Assembly (NCBI RefSeq): GCF_001190785.1
Contig: NZ_LGSS01000007.1
Location: 62,001 to 126,000 of the forward strand
Direction of reading: 5' to 3'
DNA: 64,000 nt
DNA from: Gottschalkia purinilytica
GTDB taxonomy: Bacteria > Bacillota > Clostridia > Tissierellales > Gottschalkiaceae
A program made the position numbers and the translations under genes. Shown piece after piece: positions 55,140 to 63,981 of the stretch. Position 1 is the first letter of the stretch; each line of letters begins with the position of its first letter. Below the pieces are notes generated by a model, which ran no database searches, was not told where the DNA came from, and saw only the letters and a program-made list of their open reading frames with translations.

Positions 55140-55316
55140 ATGGTCTTGTCACTCCTTTAAACTGGTTGTGGTATGTACACAAGCCAATAATAATTATAAT
55201 GTAATATTACTAAAAAAACAAGAAAAAAATAGAAATAAATCAATTAAAATACATGGAAAAATATTGAATATATATCGTATTTATGTTAATATTTTCCTGA
55301 AGCTATATCTGTCATA

Positions 55317-55329
55317 CTGGTATGACCAG
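55317..55329. promoter_or_regulatory. FadR-family GntR operator
   Basis: CTGGTATGACCAG contains TGGT-ATG-ACCA, the TnGTnnnACnA pattern of FadR-subfamily operators. It sits between the gntR gene and the operon and near the expected -35 region of the rightward promoter, whose -10 may be TATTAT or TATAAA around 55340-55347. Confidence 0.65.
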
Positions 55330-55354
55330 AGAAATATATATTATAAAATGGACA

Positions 55355-55378
55355 GTTCACTATCCTAGGATAGTGAAC
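55355..55378. promoter_or_regulatory. Perfect 24-base palindrome before the operon
   Basis: GTTCACTATCCT is followed directly by its reverse complement AGGATAGTGAAC. It lies downstream of the likely -10 element and 27 bases before the DUF5692 start, a position suited to repression. Its sequence differs from the FadR-type site, so a second regulator may bind. Confidence 0.6.
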
Positions 55379-55405
55379 CTAGAGTAAATAAGGAGGGGAT
55401 TTGAA

Positions 55406-56386
55406 ATGTTTATATTCAACTACGAAGGCGGTGCATCCGCAATTTCTGTGTGGCTTGTTTGGATATTGGTATTTGTTCTGTTATTTGCTTTAAATGAAGT
55501 AACAAGAAGATCCAAGAAAGCAGGATTTTTATGCTTTATTATCATGCCTATTATACTTTCTGTTCTCTGGTTTACAGTATTGAATGATACTACCTATACC
55601 GACTGGTTCCATCTTGCTAAGGTATATTCTTCTATTGCAGGTTGTATTGGCTTTTGGTGTATTCGCTATTTACATGGAAAAAATAAGAAAACCGGGAAAG
55701 AATGGCGTCTTTCTGACAGTCGTTTTGCACTTTATTTCCCACCATTGATTCTTGCAATTAATATCTGTGAAGCAGTAGTTCGTGACATCGAAGTAGGACT
55801 TAAATATTCACAAGGTGGAATTCTTGCTAATGAAGCAATGTATGTACTTGGTGGTCCATGGAATTTCATGAATGCAGCAGCAGGTATCATAAATATCATT
55901 GCTATCACTGGATGGTGTGGCATCTGTATCCGTAAAAGAACTGACAAAGATAGAAGCCAAGATATGTTATGGCCAGATATGATGTGGTTTTGGATTGTAG
56001 CTTATGATATTTGGAACTTTGCATACACATATAACTGCTTACCAGGTCATGCATGGTACTGTGGATTTGCTTTACTGTTAGTTCCTACTCTATGTGCATT
56101 TACCATTGGTAAAGGTGCTTGGTTACAACATCGTGCTCACACATTAGCACTTTGGTGTATGTTTGCACAAACTTTCCCATCATTTATTGATAAAGGAAGA
56201 TTTGCTGTATCTTCTACATATAATACTACTGCATTAACTATATGGAGTTTTGCAGCATTAGTAGCAAACATTGGAGTATTGATTTTCATGGGTTATAAGA
56301 TTGTGAAGACCAAGAGAAATCCATACAAAGATGAACTTTATGTAGATATGAGAAGATATCAGGAAATAAAATCATTTGCTGAATAA
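55406..56386 (+). CDS. DUF5692-like multi-pass membrane protein
   Basis: A 326-residue protein with about nine membrane segments, for example WLVWILVFVLLFALNEV, FIIMPIILSVLWFTVL, AAGIINIIAITGWCGICI and FALLLVPTLCAFTIG. Rich in Trp, Cys and aromatic residues. The pattern matches DUF5692, whose function is unknown. It is the first gene of a four-gene operon with HypB, a flavoprotein and HypA; it might carry a substrate, a metal or electrons. RBS AAGGAGGGG. Confidence 0.72.
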   Translation: MFIFNYEGGASAISVWLVWILVFVLLFALNEVTRRSKKAGFLCFIIMPIILSVLWFTVLNDTTYTDWFHLAKVYSSIAGCIGFWCIRYLHGKNKKTGKEWRLSDSRFALYFPPLILAINICEAVVRDIEVGLKYSQGGILANEAMYVLGGPWNFMNAAAGIINIIAITGWCGICIRKRTDKDRSQDMLWPDMMWFWIVAYDIWNFAYTYNCLPGHAWYCGFALLLVPTLCAFTIGKGAWLQHRAHTLALWCMFAQTFPSFIDKGRFAVSSTYNTTALTIWSFAALVANIGVLIFMGYKIVKTKRNPYKDELYVDMRRYQEIKSFAE

Positions 56387-56409
56387 TAAAATATTTGGAG
56401 GTTAAAGTT

Positions 56410-57081
56410 ATGGATAATTTTAGAGTTCTTGAAATTAAACAAAGTGTTTTTGAAGACAATGATCGTCAAGCGAAGTTACTTAGAGAAGATCTGAAAAAAG
56501 AGAAAACTTTTTTACTTAATTTAATGTCATCACCAGGTTCCGGAAAAACAACGACTCTTACAAAAACGATTAATGCTTTAAAGGATGAAATGAATATCGG
56601 AGTTATGGAAGCGGATATTGATTCTGATGTTGATGCTCACACTATTTCTGAAACTGGTGTAAAAGTAATTCAATTGCATACAGGCGGTATGTGCCATCTT
56701 GATGCAGATATGACAAAGCAGGGTTTAACTGGTTTAGGAACTGAAAATATAGATTTTGCTATTTTAGAAAATGTAGGGAATTTAGTATGCCCTGCAGAAT
56801 TTGATACCGGAGCATCAAAAAATGCAATGATTTTAAGTGTGCCAGAAGGTGACGATAAACCACTTAAATATCCTTTGATGTTTTCAATTGTTGATGTTCT
56901 TTTGATAAATAAAATAGATGTATTGGAATACTTCGATTTTGATTTAGAAGCATGTAAAGAAAGAGCAAAAAAATTAAATCCAAATATTAAAATTTTTGAA
57001 GTATCTGCAAAGACAGGTGAAGGAATTGAGAAATGGGTAGATTGGCTACGTACTGAAGTGAAAAAGTGGAATAACAATTAG
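56410..57081 (+). CDS. hypB: HypB-like nickel-delivery GTPase
   Basis: A 223-residue G3E GTPase. The P-loop is SSPGSGKTTTL near residue 44, followed by MEADIDSDVDA, TGGMCHLDADM (Cys and His of the metal site), ENVGNLVCPAEFD and the guanine-specificity motif INKIDV. There is no His-rich N-terminal nickel-storage segment. HypB with HypA inserts nickel into NiFe hydrogenases or urease in characterised bacteria. ATG 56410 follows TTTGGAGG. No hydrogenase gene is visible here. Confidence 0.9.
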   Translation: MDNFRVLEIKQSVFEDNDRQAKLLREDLKKEKTFLLNLMSSPGSGKTTTLTKTINALKDEMNIGVMEADIDSDVDAHTISETGVKVIQLHTGGMCHLDADMTKQGLTGLGTENIDFAILENVGNLVCPAEFDTGASKNAMILSVPEGDDKPLKYPLMFSIVDVLLINKIDVLEYFDFDLEACKERAKKLNPNIKIFEVSAKTGEGIEKWVDWLRTEVKKWNNN

Positions 57082-57114
57082 CACTATCATAGTCTCTATT
57101 GGAGGGTAAAACTT

Positions 57115-59799
57115 ATGGTTAAAGAAAAGGTACTTGATCTTGCCAATCATATTAGCAACAAAAAACGAGGTTCAAAAAATGAAATTAAACCAACAGATCC
57201 AGAATATATGATTCTTGAACCTGTTGTTACAGAAGAAATGGCGGAAGTGGCACTTTGTATGAAAATACGTAAAAAAACAACTGCGAAAGAGCTTGCTCCA
57301 CTGTGTGGTAAATCTGTAGAGGAAACCACTAAATTATTATTGGATTTGGCAGTTGCTGGTGTTTGTTTTGTAAATGAAATTGATGGAGTAGATCACTTCT
57401 GGTATGAAACTTGGGTTCCAGGTATTATGGAAATGATGGTTAACAACAAAGAAAATGTTGCAAAATATCCTCAAATTGCAGAAGCTTTTGAGGCATATGG
57501 AAGAGTAAGAGGACCAAAAACCACAGGTAATTTTCCTGTAGGGGTAGGGCTTATGCGTGTTATTCCTATCGAAAAAGCCATTGAAGGTGAAACTAGAAGA
57601 GCATCTTATGAGGAAGTTTCTAAATATCTTAATGAAAATGATATCTTCACAGTTTCAGATTGTTCTTGTCGTACGGCAAGAGAAGTTATGGGAGAAGGCT
57701 GCGGTCATTTAAAAGAAGATATGTGTATTCAGATGGGGCATGCTGCTGAATACTATATTCGCACAGGCAGAGGTCGTCAGATTACTCGTGAAGAAGCTTT
57801 TGAAATTATTAAAAGGGCAGAAGAAAATGGTTTGATGCATCAGATACCAAATTTGGATGGTTCAGGAAAAACTCATGCAATCTGTAACTGCTGCGGGTGT
57901 TCTTGTCTTTCTTTGAGAACCGCTGAGATGTTTATAAACGCTGACATGGTACGTTCAAACTATGTTTCGCTTGTAGATAAAGATAAATGTGTTGCCTGTG
58001 GAGAGTGTGTTCAAAATTGCCCAGTTAATGCATTGCAATTGGGTCAAAAACTGTGTTCTAAGACACCGGTTACTGAAGAAATAAAAAGAAAAGAGACTCC
58101 ACGTGATACAGAGTGGGGTCCGGAGAAATGGAATCCAGATTATCGTATTAATAGAAAAAATGTAGTTGATACTGGTACGAGTCCTTGTAAAACAGAATGT
58201 CCTGCTCATATTGCTATTCAGGGTTATATTAAGCTAGCATCCCAGGGGAAATATACAGAAGCTCTTGAGCTTATCAAGCATGAAAATCCCTTTCCAGCAG
58301 TATGCGGGCGTATTTGTCCAAGAAAGTGTGAATCTGCGTGTACAAGAGGTGATATTGACGAACCTATTGCTATCGATGAAATCAAAAAATTCATTGCAGA
58401 ACAAGACTTAAATACGGATCGTCGCTATGTACCTAAACGAAGACATAAATATGGTAAAAAGATTGGGGTTATCGGTGCAGGTCCATCTGGACTTTCTTGT
58501 GCTTATTATTTAGCTATTGACGGTTATAAGGTAACAGTATTTGAGAAACAAAATGAACTTGGGGGAATGTTAACACTTGGGATTCCTTCTTTTAGACTAG
58601 AAAAGGACGTAATTAATGCTGAGATTGATATTTTAAAAGAATTAGATGTTGAGTTTAAAACAGGTATTGAAGTTGGTAAAGATGTAACTATTAATGACTT
58701 AAGAAGTCAAGGATATGAAGCATTTTACCTTGCAATCGGTGCTCAGGCAGGAAGAAAACTTGGTATAGAAGGTGAAGATGCACAAGGGGTTATTTCAGGT
58801 ATTGATTTTTTAAGGAATGTAAATTTAGGTGACAACTCTAAACTTAAAGGAAATGTAGTTGTAATCGGTGGAGGTAATGTTGCTATAGACGTTGCAAGAA
58901 CTGCTGTAAGAGTTGATGCTTCAAAAATAGATATGTTTTGCCTTGAAAGCCGTGAAGAAATGCCAGCTCTTGAAGAAGAGATTGACGAAGCTTTATCTGA
59001 AGGTATTACAATAAATAATTCCTGGGGTCCAAAGTCTATTATTACAGAAAATGGACGTGTTGTTGGTGTAGAATTTAAAAAATGTATTTCTGTTTTCAAT
59101 AAAAATGGAAAGTTTAACCCTCAGTATGACGAAAATCATACAATAATCGTTGATGCAGATTATGTACTGCTTTCAATAGGTCAGGCAATAGACTGGGGAA
59201 ACTTAATTTCAGACAGCAAGATTGAATTGAATCATAACAAGACAATCAAAGCTGATCCTGTTACATTACAGACAGGAGAGCCTGATATATTTGCTGGTGG
59301 AGATGTATTTACAGGGCCTAGATTTGCTATTGATGCTATTGCTTTAGGTAAAGAAGGTGCTATTTCAATTCATCGTTATGTTCATACAGGGCAAAGTTTA
59401 ATTATTGGTCGTGACAGAAAAGAATATCATTCATTAGATAAGGCAGAGACTATATTTGATGGATACGATACTCTTCCAAGACAGAAAGCAAGGCATGTGG
59501 ATGGAGAAAAATCTCAAAAAACCTTTAGGGATTTGCGTGGTACCTTTACAGAAGAACAGATAAAGAAGGAAACGGAACGATGTCTTGGCTGCGGCGCTAC
59601 TGTTGTAGATGAGTTTCTCTGTGTAGGATGTGGTCAATGTACAACTAAATGTAAGTTTGATGCTATTTCACTTGTTAGAAAATATGATGGTGAAGGTGTA
59701 GCCTACGAAGATATGAAAGCAGTAGTTGTTAAACAAGTTTTTAAACGTAAGGGGAAAATTGCAGTTAAAAAGGTCAAGAATTTATTTAAGAATAATTAA
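57115..59799 (+). CDS. Large multi-FeS flavoprotein, GltD-like oxidoreductase
   Basis: An 894-residue soluble protein. Residues ~1-270 are a domain with Cys clusters SDCSCRTAREV and CNCCGCSC; ~290-310 is a ferredoxin motif (CVACGECVQNCP). Residues ~355-770 are the GltD/dihydropyrimidine-dehydrogenase-type unit: CPAHIAIQGYI, CGRICPRKCESACTRG, FAD motif GVIGAGPSGLSCAYYL, NAD(P) motif VVVIGGGNVAIDVA and FAGGDVFTG. The C-terminus carries CLGCG and CVGCGQCTTKC. It probably transfers electrons between NAD(P)H and an unknown partner. No membrane segment. Confidence 0.82.
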   Translation: MVKEKVLDLANHISNKKRGSKNEIKPTDPEYMILEPVVTEEMAEVALCMKIRKKTTAKELAPLCGKSVEETTKLLLDLAVAGVCFVNEIDGVDHFWYETWVPGIMEMMVNNKENVAKYPQIAEAFEAYGRVRGPKTTGNFPVGVGLMRVIPIEKAIEGETRRASYEEVSKYLNENDIFTVSDCSCRTAREVMGEGCGHLKEDMCIQMGHAAEYYIRTGRGRQITREEAFEIIKRAEENGLMHQIPNLDGSGKTHAICNCCGCSCLSLRTAEMFINADMVRSNYVSLVDKDKCVACGECVQNCPVNALQLGQKLCSKTPVTEEIKRKETPRDTEWGPEKWNPDYRINRKNVVDTGTSPCKTECPAHIAIQGYIKLASQGKYTEALELIKHENPFPAVCGRICPRKCESACTRGDIDEPIAIDEIKKFIAEQDLNTDRRYVPKRRHKYGKKIGVIGAGPSGLSCAYYLAIDGYKVTVFEKQNELGGMLTLGIPSFRLEKDVINAEIDILKELDVEFKTGIEVGKDVTINDLRSQGYEAFYLAIGAQAGRKLGIEGEDAQGVISGIDFLRNVNLGDNSKLKGNVVVIGGGNVAIDVARTAVRVDASKIDMFCLESREEMPALEEEIDEALSEGITINNSWGPKSIITENGRVVGVEFKKCISVFNKNGKFNPQYDENHTIIVDADYVLLSIGQAIDWGNLISDSKIELNHNKTIKADPVTLQTGEPDIFAGGDVFTGPRFAIDAIALGKEGAISIHRYVHTGQSLIIGRDRKEYHSLDKAETIFDGYDTLPRQKARHVDGEKSQKTFRDLRGTFTEEQIKKETERCLGCGATVVDEFLCVGCGQCTTKCKFDAISLVRKYDGEGVAYEDMKAVVVKQVFKRKGKIAVKKVKNLFKNN

Positions 59800-59838
59800 G
59801 TAGAGGACTTTTACCATTGTAAAGGATAGGTGATTAAT

Positions 59839-60180
59839 TTGCATGAATTAGGTGTTGTAATTGAGGTTGTTAGGATAGTAGAAAAAATTGCAAAAGAAAA
59901 TCAATTAACTAAAGTTGATACATTGGTACTGCAAATCGGAGAGCTTTCATCAATGATTCCTATGTATGTAGAGCAATGTTATCCCGCCGCAGTTGATGGT
60001 ACAATATTGCAAGACACAAAATTAGAAATTGAGATATTACCAGGCAATGCTCTTTGTAAAGATTGCAACAAAGTTTTTAATCTTATTCAAAACCATAAAA
60101 GATGTCCGAACTGTGGAAGTATTCGTTGGGAAATATTAAGCGGAAGAGAGTTTTTTATTAAGGAAGTCATAGCCTGCTAA
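59839..60180 (+). CDS. hypA: HypA-like nickel metallochaperone
   Basis: A ~113-residue protein with the zinc ribbon CKDCNKVF and CPNCGS. The start is placed at TTG 59839 because the protein then begins M-H-E-L, where the N-terminal Met-His-Glu is the nickel ligand of HypA; GTG 59830 would bury it. AGGTG lies seven bases before this TTG. HypA hands nickel to HypB clients. It closes the operon, and a strong terminator follows. Confidence 0.88.
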   Translation: MHELGVVIEVVRIVEKIAKENQLTKVDTLVLQIGELSSMIPMYVEQCYPAAVDGTILQDTKLEIEILPGNALCKDCNKVFNLIQNHKRCPNCGSIRWEILSGREFFIKEVIAC

Positions 60181-60192
60181 AATAAAAATCAG

Positions 60193-60234
60193 AAGACCTC
60201 TTTTAGTTATTATAGTGACTAAAGGAGGTCTTTA
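60193..60234 (+). terminator. Rho-independent terminator of the hypBA operon
   Basis: AAGACCTCTTTTAGT at 60193-60207 pairs perfectly with ACTAAAGGAGGTCTT at 60218-60232. Confidence 0.85.
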
Positions 60235-60738
60235 ATATAGATATATATAGTTTTTAATTAGAATTTAATTATACGTGATTTTAATTTTTATAACAAATTT
60301 TTTTACTCTGAAAAAATATTATACGTCTCCTAAAACTCAGCAACTTTAGCAAGACATTCAAAAATTCTAGAATAATTAAGATATGAAACCCTAAAAGTAC
60401 AACTAGTAGACATGTTCCCATAGACAGTACATATGGACTGTGTAGAACTAATAACGTATCGAGATAAAAAGACAAATAAAGTACTCTGATTACAAGATGT
60501 TGGGGGATTGAGATCGAAAAGTGAATAATAACTAGGATAAAGATGCCTCTTTTTTGCTCTTATTTTTTAAAATAAATACCACAAAAGATCGCCAGTCCAA
60601 TACTTATTTTAATGCTTATAACTATTATCTATGATCTCTACATTGTTATTAGAAGGATATAAAGATAAATAGCTATTTAGATTTGTGATATATGTTATGA
60701 TAGTTGAGAACGAACTAAAAAGAAATGAGAGGGAACAC
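60235..60738. other. Intergenic region without recognisable gene
   Basis: AT-rich DNA with short open frames on both strands, none with an RBS and family resemblance. The right end holds the probable promoter of the acetyltransferase gene. Confidence 0.45.
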
Positions 60739-61326
60739 ATGAAAACAGAAATTGATTTTCTAACAAAGCCTACTTTGAAAGGAGAAAAGGTAATTTTAAG
60801 ACCTTTTGCAACGGAAGATTGGGAAAAAATGATACCTCTGTTAACAGATCCAGAAGTGAAACGCTTAACTGGATCAGTTGCTAATGATGAAGAGGCTAAT
60901 GCGCCTATCAGTTCTGAAGAAGCTGAACATATTAAGCAATGGTACCAAAGCCGTAATCAGCAAACGGATCGATTAGACTTGGCTATTATTGAAAGAGCGA
61001 ACGGAAAATTAGTAGGCGAAGTTGTATTCAATGATTTTGAAGAAACTACACGAAATGTAAATTTTCGTATATTGATTGGAGCATCAGGTCGTGGTAAGGG
61101 ACTAGGAACTGACGCTACTGCATTATTTCTGCAATATGGATTCGAAGTGCTCGGACTTCATAAAGTAGAATTGGAGGTTTATAGCTTCAATCCTCGAGCA
61201 GAAAAAGTCTATCGTAAAAACGGGTTTGTATTGGAGGGCATAAAACGAGAAGACTTTTTATATAATGACGAGTATATTGATACCAAGATCTTCGGATTGC
61301 TAAAAAAGGAGTATGAAGGAAGATAA
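60739..61326 (+). CDS. GNAT acetyltransferase, RimJ/RimL-like
   Basis: A 195-residue acetyl-CoA-dependent N-acetyltransferase. KGEKVILRPFATEDWEKM starts the fold; the acetyl-CoA loop is GRGKGLGTDATALFLQYGF and the end motif is LHKVELEVYSFNPRAEKVYRK. RimJ/RimL relatives acetylate protein N-termini, amino acids or antibiotics; the substrate is unknown. ATG 60739 follows GAGAGGGA. It appears to be a single-gene unit. Confidence 0.88.
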   Translation: MKTEIDFLTKPTLKGEKVILRPFATEDWEKMIPLLTDPEVKRLTGSVANDEEANAPISSEEAEHIKQWYQSRNQQTDRLDLAIIERANGKLVGEVVFNDFEETTRNVNFRILIGASGRGKGLGTDATALFLQYGFEVLGLHKVELEVYSFNPRAEKVYRKNGFVLEGIKREDFLYNDEYIDTKIFGLLKKEYEGR

Positions 61327-61546
61327 TAATTCTAGCATGGATGAGTAATTTTGGTATTTAACAAACATTGTTCATTAAAGAAAAAGGGAAGGTTTAAAGT
61401 TGACTATATGAATGATTAGACTCATGTAGAATATCGGATAAAAATTAAAAAATTCAAAAGCACTGAGATAATAGAATTCTATACTTTTGTTATTATATAA
61501 GAATAAAAATACAATTTAGTAATATGATATTAAGTATATATCCTAG

Positions 61547-61587
61547 GCAGATGTGTTTTTCGAGATGAGAAACATATCTGCTTTTTT
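61547..61587 (+). terminator. Rho-independent terminator
   Basis: GCAGATGTGTTT at 61547-61558 pairs with AAACATATCTGC at 61570-61581, followed by TTTTTT. Confidence 0.7.
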
Positions 61588-61800
61588 ATTATTAAACTTT
61601 CAATATACATTTCCTATCACTTTTCATTTTTTCAGTTTTTTTAGTGTACAAAGGATTAGTGTTAGTTTTAAATTGTGGAAACAGAGTATTTTAGATGTAT
61701 TTCATATGATGTTAAATACGGAAAGTATAGCATGACTATATCTTTAAAGTGTAATCATATAATAACATCTTGCCTAATTTAAAATAAACATTTGCTTTTA

Positions 61801-61830
61801 GCTCATAAGCTTCGTCTTATGAGCATTTTT
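61801..61830 (+). terminator. Rho-independent terminator
   Basis: GCTCATAAG at 61801-61809 pairs perfectly with CTTATGAGC at 61816-61824 around CTTCGT, followed by ATTTTT. Confidence 0.75.
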
Positions 61831-61973
61831 CTTACCCTAAAAAGAGAAAAGAAGTTTTGATTATCGATTATTTGATTCAATACTAAGGATTAATAGAAAA
61901 AATAATATATTTAGTATTTTTTTTTATTATGTGTCAATACTAGGAATAGCTTATTGAAGTTAGGAGATTATTT

Positions 61974-63119
61974 ATGTTTACATTACTTAAGAACGGAGAT
62001 TGTTATATTCCTGAAAGTATAGGTAAAAAAGATATTTTAATTGCATTTAATAAAATATATAGAGTAGAGGATGAAATTTCTAAGGAAAAACTATGGGATG
62101 CAAAAGTTATTGACTGTACTAACAAGATAATTATCCCTGGTATAATTGACCAACACGTTCACATTATTGGAGGAGGTGGCGAGGAAGGTCCAGCTAGTAG
62201 AATTCCTGAAATACAATTAAGTGAAATTGTTAATGCTGGAGTAACTACAGTAGTAGGAGTTTTAGGACTTGATAGTATTACAAGAAATATATCAAATCTA
62301 TTAGCCAAGGCTAATGCGCTCCAAACTGAAGGTATTACATCATATATTTATACAGGAAGTTATTCTATTCCTACCTCGACTTTAACAGGGAAAGTAGTTA
62401 ATGATATTTCACTTATAGATAAAGTAATAGGTGTTGGTGAGATCGCTTTATCTGATTATAGATCGTCACACCCTAGTCTTCAAATGTTGAAAGAACTTGC
62501 CAGTGAGGCAAAGATAGGTGGCTTAATAGGGTCAAAAGCTGGAATTGTTCATATTCACGTTGGAGATGGTAAAGAAGGTATAGAGCTTTTATTTAGATTA
62601 GTTCAAGAATCTGATTTTCCAATTGATATGTTTATTCCAACCCATATAAATAGGAATAAGAAACTTTTTGAACAAGGCATGGAATTTCTTGATATGGGAG
62701 GATTTATTGATATTACTGCAGGTGAATCTTCAGAAAAAGGGTATAGTTTGCCTGATGCAATAGAAATACTTATAAAAAATAATAAAAACTTAGATAATGT
62801 GACGGTATCTTCAGATGGTAATGGCAGCAATATGGGTAATGGCATATGTAAGATGTCTCAATTATTTACTGATATGAGAGACTGTATTATTGAAAGAAAA
62901 ATAGATATAACATCAGTTTTGAAAACTGCAACAGTAAATGTGGCTAAGTTTCTAAAAATTTACCCTAAAAAGGGTACTATTAAAGTTGGAAGTGATGCTG
63001 ACATTCTTGTTTTAGATAAAGAGACACTTAATATAGATACTGTGATTATAGGTGGAGAAATTTTTATGAAAGATGGCAAAATAATTAAAAAAGGTAAGTT
63101 TGAAAGTTATATTAACTAA
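61974..63119 (+). CDS. iadA: Isoaspartyl (beta-aspartyl) dipeptidase
   Basis: A 381-residue binuclear zinc amidohydrolase. Metal-site motifs: GIIDQHVHIIGGGGEEG near residue 57, VHIHVGDGKEG near 195, IPTHINRN and VSSDGNGSN. It cleaves beta-aspartyl dipeptides such as beta-Asp-Arg, the product of cyanophycinase, which is encoded next. Full length. RBS TTAGGAGATTATTT. Start of a cyanophycin operon, with only 15 bases to the next gene. Confidence 0.92.
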   Translation: MFTLLKNGDCYIPESIGKKDILIAFNKIYRVEDEISKEKLWDAKVIDCTNKIIIPGIIDQHVHIIGGGGEEGPASRIPEIQLSEIVNAGVTTVVGVLGLDSITRNISNLLAKANALQTEGITSYIYTGSYSIPTSTLTGKVVNDISLIDKVIGVGEIALSDYRSSHPSLQMLKELASEAKIGGLIGSKAGIVHIHVGDGKEGIELLFRLVQESDFPIDMFIPTHINRNKKLFEQGMEFLDMGGFIDITAGESSEKGYSLPDAIEILIKNNKNLDNVTVSSDGNGSNMGNGICKMSQLFTDMRDCIIERKIDITSVLKTATVNVAKFLKIYPKKGTIKVGSDADILVLDKETLNIDTVIIGGEIFMKDGKIIKKGKFESYIN

Positions 63120-63134
63120 TTATGGAGGTTATGC

Positions 63135-63941
63135 ATGCAAGCAGATAAAAAAGGTGTTCTTTTAATAATAGGTGGAGCAGAAGACAAAGAGGAAGAAATG
63201 ACAATACTTAAGAAATTTACTAGGCTTTTAGAACACGATGATTCAAAACTTTTAGTGTTAACTACAGCAACTAAAGAGCCAGATTCTGTCGGAGATAATT
63301 ACCGCAAAGTTTTTGAAGAACTGGGTATGACTAATATAGATATATTAAATATAGATAGTAGAGACGATGCTAATGATAAAGTGTATATTGAAAAAATAAG
63401 AGAATCTGATGGAATTTTTTTCACTGGTGGAGATCAACTAAGAATTACTAGTATAATTGGAGGAACTAAGGCAGGTGAAGCTTTATTCGAGTGCTATTTA
63501 AACGGTGGAATTATAGCTGGAACGAGTGCTGGAGCTTCTGCAATGAGTAATATTATGATAGTTGAAGGTGATAGTAATGAACCACCACGAAAGTGCATTT
63601 TAAAGGTTGCACCAGGTTTAAATTTATTAAACAATACAATAATTGACCAACACTTTGCTCAAAGAGGAAGAATTGGACGTTTAATTTGGGGTGTAGCACA
63701 AAATCCAGATATTTTAGGAATTGGAATAGATGAGGATACTTCAATAATTGTGTATTCAGACAATACCTTTGAGGTACTTGGGACAAATTCAGTAACTATT
63801 GTTGATGGTAAATCCATTAGAAGTTCTAATATTTCCGAACTTAAACCAGATGAAGTTCTAGCAATAACAAATGTAATATTACATGTATTGCCAGAAGGAT
63901 ATAGTTTCGATTTGAAAAATAGAGAGGTTTTTAGATCATAA
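63135..63941 (+). CDS. cphB: Cyanophycinase
   Basis: A 268-residue S51-type peptidase. LLIIGGAEDKEEEM at the start, FFTGGDQLRI, the nucleophile elbow GTSAGASAMS (Ser), and IDQHFAQRGRIGRL are the family hallmarks. It cuts the polymer cyanophycin (poly-Asp with Arg side chains) to beta-Asp-Arg, which the preceding IadA then hydrolyses. RBS GGAGG. Cyanophycin serves as a nitrogen reserve. Confidence 0.95.
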   Translation: MQADKKGVLLIIGGAEDKEEEMTILKKFTRLLEHDDSKLLVLTTATKEPDSVGDNYRKVFEELGMTNIDILNIDSRDDANDKVYIEKIRESDGIFFTGGDQLRITSIIGGTKAGEALFECYLNGGIIAGTSAGASAMSNIMIVEGDSNEPPRKCILKVAPGLNLLNNTIIDQHFAQRGRIGRLIWGVAQNPDILGIGIDEDTSIIVYSDNTFEVLGTNSVTIVDGKSIRSSNISELKPDEVLAITNVILHVLPEGYSFDLKNREVFRS

Positions 63942-63981
63942 TAATCTATGCTTTGTAAGATAAAGTAGGAGGGAATGAATT

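Larger units (their letters stand above)
61327..61973. other. Intergenic region with two terminators
   Basis: Contains the hairpins at 61547-61587 and 61801-61830. Between them is AT-rich DNA with no supported gene. The end holds the RBS (TAGGAGATTATTT) of iadA. Confidence 0.5.

Noticed and set aside
60281-60475. 64-codon hydrophobic minus-strand frame in the intergenic region after hypA
   Set aside because: No RBS and no recognisable family; hydrophobicity follows from AT-rich composition.
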